From Ferrovibrio terrae (GTDB lineage: Bacteria > Pseudomonadota > Alphaproteobacteria > Ferrovibrionales > Ferrovibrionaceae), in NCBI RefSeq assembly GCF_007197755.1, contig NZ_CP041636.1, positions 186,001-250,000 on the forward strand: a stretch of 64,000 nt of DNA, read 5' to 3'. The translations under genes and the position numbers were made by a program. Below the pieces are notes generated by a model. The model did no database searches, was not told where the DNA came from, and saw nothing but the letters and a program-made list of their open reading frames with translations. Shown in pieces: positions 36,427 to 48,701 of the stretch (the first letter of the stretch is position 1; each line of letters starts with the position of its first letter).

Positions 36427-37929
36427 TTAAGACTTCAGCGGCACCGGCACGAAGCGCGGCTCGCCGGCGCGCTGGATCTGCAGCAGCGCCACCTTGCGCT
36501 TGGCATCTTTCAATGCCTTCAGCATCTCCACCGCGTCGTCGGTGTTACGGATTTCCGACTGCGCCATCTCGATGATCACGTCGCCGACGCGCACGTCGCG
36601 CTTGGCCGCCGGACCGTCATTCTCCACATCGGTGATCACCACGCCCTTCACGTCATCCTTGATGTCATGTTTCTGGCGCAGCTCCTTGGTCAGCGGCGCG
36701 ATGCGCACGCCGAGATCGGCCAGCTCGGTCTCGTTACGGCCGGCCCTGGGGCGGGCCGCATCGGCCTTCTGGCTGTTCTCCGTCTTGGCCGAGGCCATGG
36801 CGGCTTCCAGCTCGCCCAGCGTGGCCTTCACCGTCTGCTTCTTGCCCTTGCGCATGATCTCGACATTCACGGTCTTGCCGACCGGGGTCTCGGCCACGCT
36901 GCGGGTCAGCGCATTGGTGCTGGCAATCGCCTTGCCATCGAAGCTGACGACCACATCGCCGCTGTCGATACCGGCCTTCTGGGCCGGGCCGCCGGGGACG
37001 ACCTTGGCAACCAGCGCGCCGCGCGCCTGCTGCAGGCCGAGCGCTTCCACCATCTCGTCGGTGACCGACTGGATCTGCACGCCGAGCCAGCCGCGCTTGG
37101 TGCGGCCGAATTCGATCAGCTGCTGCACGACCGGGCGGGCGAGATTGGCCGGCACGGCAAAGCCGATGCCGATCGAGCCGCCGGACTGCGAGAAGATCGC
37201 CGTGTTGATGCCGATGACGTTGCCTTCCTTGTCGAACAGCGGGCCACCGGAGTTGCCCTTGTTGATCGAGGCATCGGTCTGGATGAAGTCGTCGTAGCGG
37301 CCGGCGTTGATGTCGCGGCCGCGCGCCGAGACGATGCCGGCGGTGACGGTGCCGCCGAGACCGAAGGGATTGCCGATCGCCAGCGTCCACTGGCCGACGC
37401 GGATCTTGTCCGAATCGGTCCAGTTCACCGCGGTCAGCTTGCGGTCCTTGGGCTCGACCTTCAGCACCGCGATATCCACTTCAGGATCGCGGCCGATGAT
37501 CTTGGCTTCCAGTTCGGTGTTGTCATGCAGGATGACACGCACCTGGTCGGCATCGGCGATCACGTGGTTGTTGGTGACCACATAGCCGCGCGCATCGACG
37601 ATGAAGCCCGAGCCGAGCGACGACACTTGGCGCGGCGGACGGTTGCCGCCCTCGCCGCGCTGCTGGCGTTCGAAGAATTCCTTGAAGAAATCCTCAAACG
37701 GCGAGCCGGGCGGGAATTGCGGCATGCCTTCCGGCGTGATGCCGCGATTCTGCACCGTCTGCGTGGTGGAGATATTCACCACCGCCGGCAGCAGGCGCTC
37801 GGCCAGATCGGCGAAGTCGCCCTCCGGTGCGCGCGCCTGCACCGGCGAAACCGCACCGAACATCAGCACGATGGCCGTGGCGGCAACCGCACAGCTCCGA
37901 ACCAGTCGATCCTGCATCATGCTACCCAT
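36427..37929 (-). CDS. Do/DegP-family periplasmic serine protease
   Basis: A 500-residue HtrA-type protease that degrades misfolded envelope proteins. After a signal peptide of about 35 residues (ending PVQARA) comes the trypsin-like domain with catalytic His (VTNNHVI), Asp (EVDIAVLKVE) and Ser (KGNSGGPLF), then two PDZ domains (about 285-375 and 400-490). The start at 37929 is chosen because GGAGG lies 6 bases before it; frames further upstream run into hflC. It follows hflC by 37 bases; the hflK-hflC-degP unit is common in alphaproteobacteria. Confidence 0.93.
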   Translation of the reverse strand: MGSMMQDRLVRSCAVAATAIVLMFGAVSPVQARAPEGDFADLAERLLPAVVNISTTQTVQNRGITPEGMPQFPPGSPFEDFFKEFFERQQRGEGGNRPPRQVSSLGSGFIVDARGYVVTNNHVIADADQVRVILHDNTELEAKIIGRDPEVDIAVLKVEPKDRKLTAVNWTDSDKIRVGQWTLAIGNPFGLGGTVTAGIVSARGRDINAGRYDDFIQTDASINKGNSGGPLFDKEGNVIGINTAIFSQSGGSIGIGFAVPANLARPVVQQLIEFGRTKRGWLGVQIQSVTDEMVEALGLQQARGALVAKVVPGGPAQKAGIDSGDVVVSFDGKAIASTNALTRSVAETPVGKTVNVEIMRKGKKQTVKATLGELEAAMASAKTENSQKADAARPRAGRNETELADLGVRIAPLTKELRQKHDIKDDVKGVVITDVENDGPAAKRDVRVGDVIIEMAQSEIRNTDDAVEMLKALKDAKRKVALLQIQRAGEPRFVPVPLKS

Positions 37930-37966
37930 GACCATCCTCCTCGCCTCTGCGGGCGACGAATGTTGA

Positions 37967-38857
37967 CTAACGACCCGCCGGGCGGCGCGGCGCCCCGGTG
38001 GCACTGTCGAAATACTTGAAGAACTCGGAGTCCGGCGACAGCACCATGGTGGTGTCGCCCGGCTGCAGCGCCTTGGTGTAGGCCTGCAGCGACCGGTAGA
38101 AATCGTAGAACTGCGGGTCCTTGTTGGCGGCTTCGGCGAAAATCTTGGTGCGTTCGGCATCGCCTTCACCGCGCAGGATTTCCGAACGGCGGCGCGCATC
38201 CGCAATCAGGATGGTGCGCTGACGTTCCGCCTCCGAGCGAATCCTTTCGGACAGCTCGAAGCCCGTGGCGCGCTGCTCATTCGCCTCGCGCTGGCGTTCG
38301 GTCTGCATGCGGCGGAAGATCGCCTGGCCGATGGTGTCGGGGAAATCGGCGCGCTTGATGCGCACGTCGACCAGCTCGATACCGAGACGGCGGCTGTCTT
38401 CCTGCAGCGTGTTGGTCACCTGCTGCATCGCCGAGGGACGATCGCCGGAGATGATCGTGCTGGCGTCCAGCTTGCCGAAGGCGCCACGGAAGGCGTTGGC
38501 CACCGACGGCGCCAGACGGCCGCGCAGGCCAGTTTCGTTGCGGACGGTCTGATAGAACAGCAGCGGATTGGTGATCTTGTAGCGCACGAAGCTGTCGACC
38601 ACGAGACGGCGCTGATCAGTGGTGAGGATTTCCTCGGGCTGCGCATCGAGGCCGAGGATACGCTTGTCGAAGTAAACCACATCCTGGATCAGCGGGATTT
38701 TCACATTCAGTCCGGGTTCGGTGATCACGCTGCGCGGATCGCCGAACTGCACGACCAGGGCCTGCTGGGCCTGATGCACGGTGAACAGCGAAGCCTTGAC
38801 CAGGAAACCGGCGGCAACCAGGACGATAACGACGATGGTGAGGAGCGAGCGGTTCAT
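37967..38857 (-). CDS. hflC: FtsH modulator HflC (SPFH/band 7)
   Basis: HflC and HflK form a large inner-membrane cage around the FtsH protease and modulate its action. The 296-residue protein has one N-terminal membrane anchor (about 6-24), the band 7 domain (FGDPRSVITEPGLNVKIPLI onward) and a long Ala/Glu/Arg-rich helix (about 165-250) including RIKRADFPDTI. It begins 15 bases after the hflK stop. Confidence 0.94.
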   Translation of the reverse strand: MNRSLLTIVVIVLVAAGFLVKASLFTVHQAQQALVVQFGDPRSVITEPGLNVKIPLIQDVVYFDKRILGLDAQPEEILTTDQRRLVVDSFVRYKITNPLLFYQTVRNETGLRGRLAPSVANAFRGAFGKLDASTIISGDRPSAMQQVTNTLQEDSRRLGIELVDVRIKRADFPDTIGQAIFRRMQTERQREANEQRATGFELSERIRSEAERQRTILIADARRRSEILRGEGDAERTKIFAEAANKDPQFYDFYRSLQAYTKALQPGDTTMVLSPDSEFFKYFDSATGAPRRPAGR

Positions 38858-38872
38858 GATGCGTCTCCTCTC

Positions 38873-40036
38873 TTAGCGCTGCTGCTGCGGCTGCGCATTG
38901 TTCGTGCGCGGCAGCTGTTTCTGCAATTCGGTCAGCGGCAGGTAGGGTACCACGCCCTGGCCGCCATTCTGGCTGTCGACGATCACCTTGTTGGTGCCGC
39001 GCATGATCTGTTCCATGGTTTCGAGATACATGCGCTTGGTCGTCACGTCCTTGGCCTGGCGGTACTCGTTGTAGACCTGGGTGAAGCGGCTGGCGTCGCC
39101 CTGGGCATTGGCGATGGTTTCCTGCTTGTACGCCTCGGCCTGCTGCAGCAGACGCTGCACTTCGCCGCGCGCGCGCGGGATGATGTCGTTGCGATAGGCT
39201 TCCGCCTCATTCTGCGCGCGCTCGCGGTCGGCCTGGGCCGCCTGCACGTCGCGGAAGGCATCGATCACCGACGCCGGCGGCTCGGTACGCTGCAGCGCCA
39301 CCTGGGTGATCACCACGCCGGCACTGTAACTGTCAAGCACTGCCTGCATCACGCGACGGGTATCGTCGGCGATCTTGGTGCGGCCTTCGGTCAGGATGAA
39401 CTGGATATTGTTCTTGCCGACCACTTCGCGGATCGCACTCTCGGCGATCTGCTTGATGGTGCGCGAAGGATCGACCACGTTGAAGAGGTACTGGCCGGCA
39501 TCCTTCACCTGCCACAGCACGGTGAAATCGATATCGACGATATTCTCGTCGCCGGTCAGCATCAGGCTTTCTTCCGGCACGTCGCGGGTCTGGGCGCCGC
39601 GGGTCGGCGAATCGCCCAGCGAACGGAAGCCGATTTCCTCGCGATTGACCGAGGTGACCTTGGGTGTCAGCACGCTGTCGACCGGCCAAGGCAGGCGATA
39701 GCGCAGGCCCGGTTCGGTGACGGCATGCACCTTGCCGAAGCGCAGCACGACGCCCTGTTCGTCGGTATCGACGCGGTAGAAGCCGGTGCCGAGCCAGATT
39801 GCCACGGCGACCAGGATCAGCAGCAGGATGCCGCGACCGGAGACGTCTCCGCCCGGCAGCATGCCGCGGAAGCGGTCCTGGCCCTTGCGCAGGATGTCCT
39901 CAAGGCTGGGCGGGATCGGGCCGCCGCCATTGCCGCCGCCCGAACCGCGATTACCGCCGCCAGACCCCTGGCCCCATGGCCCGCGACCACCGCCGCCGCC
40001 ACCTTGCCAACCCCCACCTTGATTGCTCCAGGGCAT
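38873..40036 (-). CDS. hflK: FtsH modulator HflK (SPFH/band 7)
   Basis: The partner of HflC. It is 387 residues from ATG 40036 (MPWSNQGGG), the usual HflK opening. A Gly-rich cytoplasmic N-terminus of about 30 residues (WQGGGGGGRGPWGQGSGGG) precedes a membrane anchor at about 68-88 and the band 7 domain (GLRYRLPWPVDSVLTPKV). A helical stretch and a Pro/Gln-rich C-terminal tail follow. The longer frame to 40120 lacks a ribosome site and does not resemble the family. Confidence 0.94.
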   Translation of the reverse strand: MPWSNQGGGWQGGGGGGRGPWGQGSGGGNRGSGGGNGGGPIPPSLEDILRKGQDRFRGMLPGGDVSGRGILLLILVAVAIWLGTGFYRVDTDEQGVVLRFGKVHAVTEPGLRYRLPWPVDSVLTPKVTSVNREEIGFRSLGDSPTRGAQTRDVPEESLMLTGDENIVDIDFTVLWQVKDAGQYLFNVVDPSRTIKQIAESAIREVVGKNNIQFILTEGRTKIADDTRRVMQAVLDSYSAGVVITQVALQRTEPPASVIDAFRDVQAAQADRERAQNEAEAYRNDIIPRARGEVQRLLQQAEAYKQETIANAQGDASRFTQVYNEYRQAKDVTTKRMYLETMEQIMRGTNKVIVDSQNGGQGVVPYLPLTELQKQLPRTNNAQPQQQR

Positions 40037-40296
40037 CCTACAGTCCTTCTTAACCAGAATTCGGGCCATCCGAGACTGCGCCAGACCCAAAAGTCCGGCG
40101 CGATGGCACCAGTTTCGCATTGTACCGCCGGGTTGTCGCCCCGTTCCGGTCCCCGTCTCGCCTTTATACAGGGCCTCGCCTGCCGAGCAGATGAATTGCC
40201 GTCTTTCAGCCCCCGCGATATATCAATCGCTTGGCGCAAGCGCGGCTTTGCCTGCCAGCCATCAAGAATATTGGAACGTTTACAGGGATTTCAAGC

Positions 40297-41475
40297 ATGA
40301 CCGGAGTTACAGAAGCGCAGATCCTCGACGCGCTGCGCGGTGTGGTAGACGCCGATCATGGCAAGAATGTGGTCGAGCTTGGCATGGTGGCCGGCCTGGT
40401 GATCAAGGGCGGCAATGTCGGTTTCGTGCTGGAAGTGCCGGCCCGGGACGGTGCGCGCAAGGAACCGCTGCGCAAAGCCGCCGAACAGGCCGTCGCCGCC
40501 CTGCCCGGCATCACCTCGGCCACCGTGGTCCTGACAGCCCAGAGTCAGGGTAAATCGGCTGCAGCGCAACCGGCGCATGCCCACGCGCATGCGCATGATC
40601 ACGGCCATGATCATGGGCACAGTCATGGCCCGGCGAAGAAACCCGCCGCCGCGCCCGAAGTCAGTGCGCGTCCGGCCATCCCCGGCATCAAGTCGATCAT
40701 CGCCGTCGCCTCGGGCAAGGGCGGCGTCGGCAAATCCACCACTGCCGTCAACCTGGCGCTGGCGCTGGCGCAGTCCGGCAGGAAGGTCGGCCTGCTGGAT
40801 GCTGATATCTACGGTCCGTCACTGCCGCGCATGATGGGCATCTCCGGCAAGCCGAATTCACCCGATGGCAAGCGCCTGGAACCCATGCAGGGCTGGGGTA
40901 TTCCCTGTATGTCCATGGGGTTCCTGGTGCCGGAAGACACGCCGATGATCTGGCGTGGCCCGATGGTGATGAGCGCGCTGGAGCAGATGCTGCGCGACGT
41001 GAACTGGGGCGAACTCGACGTGCTGGTGGTCGATATGCCGCCGGGCACCGGCGATGCGCAGCTGACCATGGCGCAGCGCGTGCCGCTGGCCGGCGCGGTG
41101 ATCGTGTCGACGCCGCAGGACATCGCGCTGCTGGATGCACGCAAAGGCCTGAACATGTTCCGCCGCGTCGATGTGCCGGTGCTCGGGATCGTCGAGAATA
41201 TGAGCTACTTCTGCTGCCCGAATTGCGGCCATCGCAGCGATATCTTCGCCCATGGCGGCGCGCGCAAAACGGCCGAGGAACTGGGTTGCGATTTCCTGGG
41301 CGAGCTGCCGCTGAAAATCGAGATCCGCGAGACCAGCGACGGCGGCACGCCGATCGTCGCCTCCAGGCCCGAAAGCGATGAAGCCAAGGCCTATCGCGCC
41401 ATCGCGGCGCTGGTGGCGGCCAAGCTGGACCGGGATGCCGGCGCCAGCCGGATGCCGAAGATCACGATTGAGTGA
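40297..41475 (+). CDS. Mrp/ApbC-type Fe-S cluster carrier ATPase with His-rich linker
   Basis: A 392-residue P-loop protein of the Mrp/NBP35 family that carries and transfers Fe-S clusters. The N-terminal MIP18 domain covers about 5-80. A linker with nine alternating histidines (about 94-110) follows, then the ATPase domain with the deviant Walker [10 protein letters not shown] (139-147) and the cluster-binding CxxC in [11 protein letters not shown]. The start at 40297 has AGGGA 9 bases upstream. The His-rich stretch could bind Ni, Zn or Co and is not needed for the core family. It is divergent from hflK. Confidence 0.92.
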   Translation: MTGVTEAQILDALRGVVDADHGKNVVELGMVAGLVIKGGNVGFVLEVPARDGARKEPLRKAAEQAVAALPGITSATVVLTAQSQGKSAAAQPAHAHAHAHDHGHDHGHSHGPAKKPAAAPEVSARPAIPGIKSIIAVASGKGGVGKSTTAVNLALALAQSGRKVGLLDADIYGPSLPRMMGISGKPNSPDGKRLEPMQGWGIPCMSMGFLVPEDTPMIWRGPMVMSALEQMLRDVNWGELDVLVVDMPPGTGDAQLTMAQRVPLAGAVIVSTPQDIALLDARKGLNMFRRVDVPVLGIVENMSYFCCPNCGHRSDIFAHGGARKTAEELGCDFLGELPLKIEIRETSDGGTPIVASRPESDEAKAYRAIAALVAAKLDRDAGASRMPKITIE

Positions 41476-41494
41476 CCCGGATCTGAGCCCAAAG

Positions 41495-41538
41495 AAAAAG
41501 GCCGGCCCAGAAAAGCTATCTGGCAGCCGGCCTTTTTT
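41495..41538. terminator. Bidirectional terminator, shared-loop family copy 3
   Basis: Stem GGCCGGC (41500-41506) with GCCGGCC (41526-41532), A5 before and T6 after. The loop contains CCAGAAAAGCTATCTGG, which matches copy 1 at 15 of 17 bases. It separates the convergent Mrp and pyruvate phosphate dikinase genes. Confidence 0.85.
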
Positions 41539-41559
41539 GATTGAACGCTCCCGTTCGGA

Positions 41560-44373
<2,814 letters not shown>

Positions 44374-44381
44374 GGCAGTAT

Positions 44382-46454
44382 TTACCCCTCGATCTGGGAA
44401 AAGTCGGCGATACGATCCATGCTGCCCACGACGGCAGACAGCAGGCTCAAACGATTGCGTCGCACGGTCGTCACATCAGCATTGACGGTGACCCGGTCGA
44501 AGAACGCATCGACCGGCGCACGTAGCCGCGCAAGTGTGGCAAGATAATGGCGGAAATCCGCCTCGTCCTGTGTCTTTCCGGAGGCTTCGCGACCGAGATC
44601 GCCGAGCGCGGCGACCAGCACGCGCTCTTCATCCTGCGCGATCAGCTTGCCATCGATCTCGCCCAGCTTGAGATCCGGCGTTTTTTTCATCTCGGCGCGC
44701 ACGATGTTGTTGGCGCGGCGATAGGCGACGAGAAGATTGGCGCCCTCACCGTCGGTCAGGAAACCGCGCAGCGCCTCGACCTTGGCCAGAATCCGCAGCA
44801 GGTCGTCGTCATTGCCCTTGGCGAAGATGGCGGCGACCAGATCATGCCGCACGCCCTGCTCACGCAGATACACCTTCAGGCGATCGACGAAGAACTGCAT
44901 CAGCTCTTCGGTCGGGCTGCGCTCGCTTTCGGCCTGCGCGATCTGCAGCGACAGGGCCGAGCGGAACAGCACTTTCAATGGCAGCGCCAGCCGGTTTTCC
45001 AGGATCAGGCGGATCACGCCGAGCGCAGCGCGACGCAGCGCGAAGGGATCCTTCGAGCCGGTCGGCTTCTCGTCGATGGCGAAGAAGCCGGCCAGCGTGT
45101 CGATCTTGTCGGCCAGGGCGACAGCGACGGAAACCGGCGCGGTCGGGCAGCGGTCATTCGGGCCCTGCGGCGCATAATGCTGCGCGATGGCCTCCGCCAC
45201 TTCGGCGGGCTCGCCGTCGTTCAGCGCGTAGTAGCGCCCCATGACGCCCTGCAGTTCGGGGAATTCGCCGACCAGGCCGCTGACCAGATCGGCCTTAGCC
45301 AGCTTGGCCGCCCGACGCGCCTGCTTGGCATCGGCATGCAGCGCGCTGGCGATCTCGTAGGCCAGACGCTCCACGCGCTCGACCTTCTGCGCCACGGTGC
45401 CGAGCCTGGCGTGGAAAACGATGTCCTTCAGTGCCGGCAGGCGGCTTTCCAGCGTGACCTTGCGATCCTGGTCCCAGAAGAACTTGGCATCCGACAGCCG
45501 CGCATTCAGCACACGCTCGTTGCCGGCGATCACCTGCTTGCCGCCATCGTCGGTCATCGTATTGGCGACTATGACGAAACGCGGTGCCAGCGCGCCGTCC
45601 TTGGTATTGAGCGCGAAATACTTCTGATGCGTGCGCATCGTGGTGGTCAGCACCTCGCGCGGCACGCTCATGAAATCCTGCGGGATGCGGCCGAGCAGCA
45701 CGACCGGCTGTTCGACCAGGCCGGTCACCTCATCGGCGAGGCCCGGATCGTCCACCAGCACGAGATCCTCGTTGCCGGCAGCAAATGCGGCATCCTTCAG
45801 CACTGCGGCGCGGCGCGTGGCGAAATCCGGCTCCACGTAAGCCACGCGCAGGCGGCGCAGATAGTCGCCGGCGTCACGCACGGAGAAGCGCGCCGGCGCC
45901 TGGAAGCGATGGCCGCAGGTGGTATCGCTCGCCGTCAGATGACCGAACGTGAACGGCACGGTCTCGCCCTCGAACAGGCAGATGATGCTGTGCAGCGGGC
46001 GCACCCAGCGCATCGGCTGATCGGCCCAGCGCATCGATTTCGGCCAGGGCAATGCGGCCAGCGCGTCGGGGATCAGGCGCCTGAGCGCGTCTTTCGTGGC
46101 CTCGCCCGGCTTCTCGACGATGGCGAACCAGAATTCGCCCTTGCCGGTATCGCGCTTCTCGCAACTGTCGAGCGAGGTCAGGCCGGCGCCGCGCAGGAAG
46201 CCCTGCACAGCGGCATCGGGCGAACCGACGCGCGGGCCCTTCTTCTCTTCGCGCACGGCGTCCTGCATGCGCGGCAGGCCGCGCACCACCAGCGCCAGGC
46301 GGCGCGGGGTGACGTAAGACTCGGTCTTGTCGAAATGCAGGCCGGACTTCTTCAGCAGGTCGGTGACGAGGCGCTGCAGGTCCTCGGCGGCGCGCTGCTG
46401 CATGCGCGCGGGAATTTCTTCCGAATGCAGCTCAAGCAGGAGTTCGCCAAGCAT
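44382..46454 (-). CDS. glyS: Glycine-tRNA ligase beta subunit
   Basis: The tRNA-binding subunit of the alpha2beta2 bacterial glycyl-tRNA synthetase. The 690-residue protein begins [19 protein letters not shown], the family signature, and ends with a DALR-type anticodon-binding domain (LRAPVDAFFDRVTVNAD). Its ATG overlaps the glyQ stop as TGATG, which fits translational coupling of the two subunits. Confidence 0.96.
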   Translation of the reverse strand: MLGELLLELHSEEIPARMQQRAAEDLQRLVTDLLKKSGLHFDKTESYVTPRRLALVVRGLPRMQDAVREEKKGPRVGSPDAAVQGFLRGAGLTSLDSCEKRDTGKGEFWFAIVEKPGEATKDALRRLIPDALAALPWPKSMRWADQPMRWVRPLHSIICLFEGETVPFTFGHLTASDTTCGHRFQAPARFSVRDAGDYLRRLRVAYVEPDFATRRAAVLKDAAFAAGNEDLVLVDDPGLADEVTGLVEQPVVLLGRIPQDFMSVPREVLTTTMRTHQKYFALNTKDGALAPRFVIVANTMTDDGGKQVIAGNERVLNARLSDAKFFWDQDRKVTLESRLPALKDIVFHARLGTVAQKVERVERLAYEIASALHADAKQARRAAKLAKADLVSGLVGEFPELQGVMGRYYALNDGEPAEVAEAIAQHYAPQGPNDRCPTAPVSVAVALADKIDTLAGFFAIDEKPTGSKDPFALRRAALGVIRLILENRLALPLKVLFRSALSLQIAQAESERSPTEELMQFFVDRLKVYLREQGVRHDLVAAIFAKGNDDDLLRILAKVEALRGFLTDGEGANLLVAYRRANNIVRAEMKKTPDLKLGEIDGKLIAQDEERVLVAALGDLGREASGKTQDEADFRHYLATLARLRAPVDAFFDRVTVNADVTTVRRNRLSLLSAVVGSMDRIADFSQIEG

Positions 46455-47362
46455 CAGGCGCCCTCCTTCCCGTCAAGGATTGGGCCATTATGGCCGCGCG
46501 ACTTCAGCCACTGGGTGCAGCAGGCCTTGGCCAGCGCACGCACACGGCCGATATAGGCGGCACGCTCGGTCACGCTGATCACGCCGCGCGCATCCAGCAG
46601 ATTGAAGGTATGGCTCGCCTTCATGCACTGGTCATAAGCCGGCAGGGCCAGGCCCTTCCCGACCAGCGCGATGCATTCCTTCTCGACATCGGCGAAGCGG
46701 CGGAACAGCTGCTCGGTGTCGGCATGTTCGAAATTGTAAGCGGAGAATTCGCGTTCGGCCTGGTGGAACACTTCGCCGTATTTCACGCCGCGGCCGTTGA
46801 AGTCGAGGTCGTAGACGTTGTCCTTGCCCTGCACATACATCGCCAGGCGTTCGAGGCCATAGGTGATTTCGGCTGCAACCGGCGAGCAGTCGAAGCCGCC
46901 GACCTGCTGGAAATAGGTGAACTGGGTCACTTCCATGCCGTCGCACCAGACTTCCCAGCCCAGACCCCAGGCACCCAGCGTCGGGCTTTCCCAGTCGTCT
47001 TCGACGAAGCGGATATCGTGGCGCTTGGACGAAATGCCGAGCGCTTCGAGCGAGCCGAGATACAGCTCCAGCACATTGGGCGGGCTCGGCTTCAGGATCA
47101 CCTGGAACTGGTAGTAATGCTGCAGGCGGTTCGGGTTGTCGCCGTAACGGCCGTCCTTGGGGCGGCGCGAGGGCTGCACATAGGCCGCATTCCACGGCTC
47201 GGGGCCGAGCGCGCGCAAGGTGGTGGCGGGATGGAAGGTGCCGGCACCCACTTCCATGTCGTAGGGCTGCAGCAGCAGGCAGCCCTGCCGCGCCCAGTAT
47301 GTCTGCAGCGTCAGAATCAGGTCCTGAAACGACGAAGCCGCAGCGGGTCCAGTGGGCGCCAT
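46454..47362 (-). CDS. glyQ: Glycine-tRNA ligase alpha subunit
   Basis: The catalytic alpha subunit of glycyl-tRNA synthetase. The 302-residue protein shows [25 protein letters not shown], then [15 protein letters not shown] and [19 protein letters not shown], all signatures of this class IIc enzyme. Its size is normal. It is the first gene of glyQ-glyS-ppdK. Confidence 0.96.
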   Translation of the reverse strand: MAPTGPAAASSFQDLILTLQTYWARQGCLLLQPYDMEVGAGTFHPATTLRALGPEPWNAAYVQPSRRPKDGRYGDNPNRLQHYYQFQVILKPSPPNVLELYLGSLEALGISSKRHDIRFVEDDWESPTLGAWGLGWEVWCDGMEVTQFTYFQQVGGFDCSPVAAEITYGLERLAMYVQGKDNVYDLDFNGRGVKYGEVFHQAEREFSAYNFEHADTEQLFRRFADVEKECIALVGKGLALPAYDQCMKASHTFNLLDARGVISVTERAAYIGRVRALAKACCTQWLKSRGHNGPILDGKEGA

Positions 47363-47527
47363 CGCAGGGTCCTTTGCGCTCTCGCCTGTGCGTGCGTGGG
47401 GTGGCCGAAATCGGGCGGACCTTAGCCAGCAGGGGCTTTCAAATCAAGCCATTGGCCCCTGCGGCCGATCCCCGACTTAAGCCCAAAACGGCGTGTGAAA
47501 CCGGTTCAGAAACCGCGCCCGGGGAGC

Positions 47528-47788
47528 CTAGGCCGGACGGCAGTCCGGGCGGCCACAGGTCCTGGCCGCAGCCTGGTCGGCTGGCAGCTTCGGATCGACC
47601 ACCATGTAAGTGCCGCAAACCGGGCAGGGTTTCAGGTCCTCGGCGATCGTCTTCGGCGCCGGAGACTGTGCCTGGGCCTTGGGCTCGGCCGGGGCGGGAG
47701 CTTTGCCGGGAGCGGGCTTGCGATTGATGTAGCGCCAGCCGTACCAGACGGCGGCGACCAGGAGGATCAGGAGCAGAATTTTTAACAT
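47528..47788 (-). CDS. Small membrane-anchored zinc-ribbon-like protein (PP0621-like)
   Basis: An 86-residue protein with one N-terminal membrane helix (MLKILLLILLVAAVWYGWRY), a Pro/Ala/Lys linker and a C-terminal domain with CPVCGTYM plus one or two later cysteines (TCGRPDC), which could form a zinc ribbon. This resembles small PP0621-family proteins of unknown function. The start at 47788 is preferred to 47812 because the membrane helix begins there. Confidence 0.65.
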   Translation of the reverse strand: MLKILLLILLVAAVWYGWRYINRKPAPGKAPAPAEPKAQAQSPAPKTIAEDLKPCPVCGTYMVVDPKLPADQAAARTCGRPDCRPA

Positions 47789-47846
47789 GGCTGCGATTCT
47801 GGGGCCGGCCACCCCTCACTTGCAAGGGTTCGTCACCGAGTCGCTG

Positions 47847-48599
47847 TCACACTTGGGGGAGTGCAGCCCCGGCCCGCAGCACGGCGTCGATCTCGGGCAG
47901 GTAACTGCCGTCCGGCTGGTGCAACACCAGGCCGGGCGTCAGCACCAGCGGCGCCTTGCTACCCTTCACCGCCCGCACGATCACGCGTTTCGCCGGCTGT
48001 CCTGGCCGCGACCACAGCGGAATCACCCGGATCGCACCTGCCTTGCTCTCGAATGCGGCCAGGATGTCCCCCAGCCGCTCGGTCTTGTGGATCAGCGTCA
48101 GCCCGGCATTCGGTTTGGCATAGCGCAGCATGGCGGCGACCCAATGGCCGACATCGGCGTCTTCGGCTTCGGCGCGCGCCGTCGCCCGGCCGGCATGCGG
48201 TGAGACACGATGTCGCGCCACATCGAAATACGGCGGGTTGGCAAAGACCTGGTCGAAACTGTTGGGCGCCAGGCCGGCGATGCGGCGCGCACGCAGGTCG
48301 CCTTCATGCACGCGGAGGCGATCCGCCAAGCTGTTCGCGGCGATATTGCGGGCGCAGAGCGCAGCCAGATCGGACTGCAACTCGAGGCCGGCAACAGTCA
48401 CGTTTTTCAGCCGTGCCGCCACGCACAGCATGGCGACGCCCGAACCGCAACCCAGTTCCAGCACCTGTGCACCAGACTTGGCGACGATGGCGGCGGCCAG
48501 CATCACGGCATCGGCGCTGGCGCGCTGGCCCTTGCGCGGCTGTTTCAGGCGAACCAGGCCGCCCAGCAGGGCATCAGTGGTGTGATCGTTGTCAGGCAT
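47847..48599 (-). CDS. SAM-dependent methyltransferase, TrmN6/YfiC-like
   Basis: A 250-residue Rossmann-fold methyltransferase. SAM motif I is QVLELGCGSGVAMLCVAA (about 40-57) and the N6-adenine-type catalytic motif is FANPPYF (about 121-127). The opening DALLGGLVRLKQPRKGQRASAD matches the TrmN6 group, which methylates A37 of tRNA-Val in enterobacteria. The exact RNA target here is unproven. It diverges from the polyprenyl synthase gene. Confidence 0.85.
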   Translation of the reverse strand: MPDNDHTTDALLGGLVRLKQPRKGQRASADAVMLAAAIVAKSGAQVLELGCGSGVAMLCVAARLKNVTVAGLELQSDLAALCARNIAANSLADRLRVHEGDLRARRIAGLAPNSFDQVFANPPYFDVARHRVSPHAGRATARAEAEDADVGHWVAAMLRYAKPNAGLTLIHKTERLGDILAAFESKAGAIRVIPLWSRPGQPAKRVIVRAVKGSKAPLVLTPGLVLHQPDGSYLPEIDAVLRAGAALPQV

Positions 48600-48635
48600 T
48601 TGATCTGAAAGACAAACTTGGCAAATGAGCGGCGC

Positions 48636-48663
48636 TTGACCGACCCGGCCAGCCCACTATGCT
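48636..48663 (+). promoter_or_regulatory. Sigma-70-like promoter of the polyprenyl synthase gene
   Basis: TTGACC (48636-48641), 16 bases, then TATGCT (48658-48663). Transcription would start near 48670, which supports the GTG start at 48702 and argues against the longer TTG-started frame from 48618. Confidence 0.55.
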
Positions 48664-48701
48664 CCAGCCAGACGATCATACACAATACGGGCCGACCCTA
48701 C

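Noticed and set aside
44547-46556. 669-codon plus-strand open frame
   Set aside because: Antisense to glyS; no family motifs.
48618-48701. Longer start for the polyprenyl synthase
   Set aside because: TTG start with no ribosome site, lying upstream of the apparent promoter at 48636-48663.
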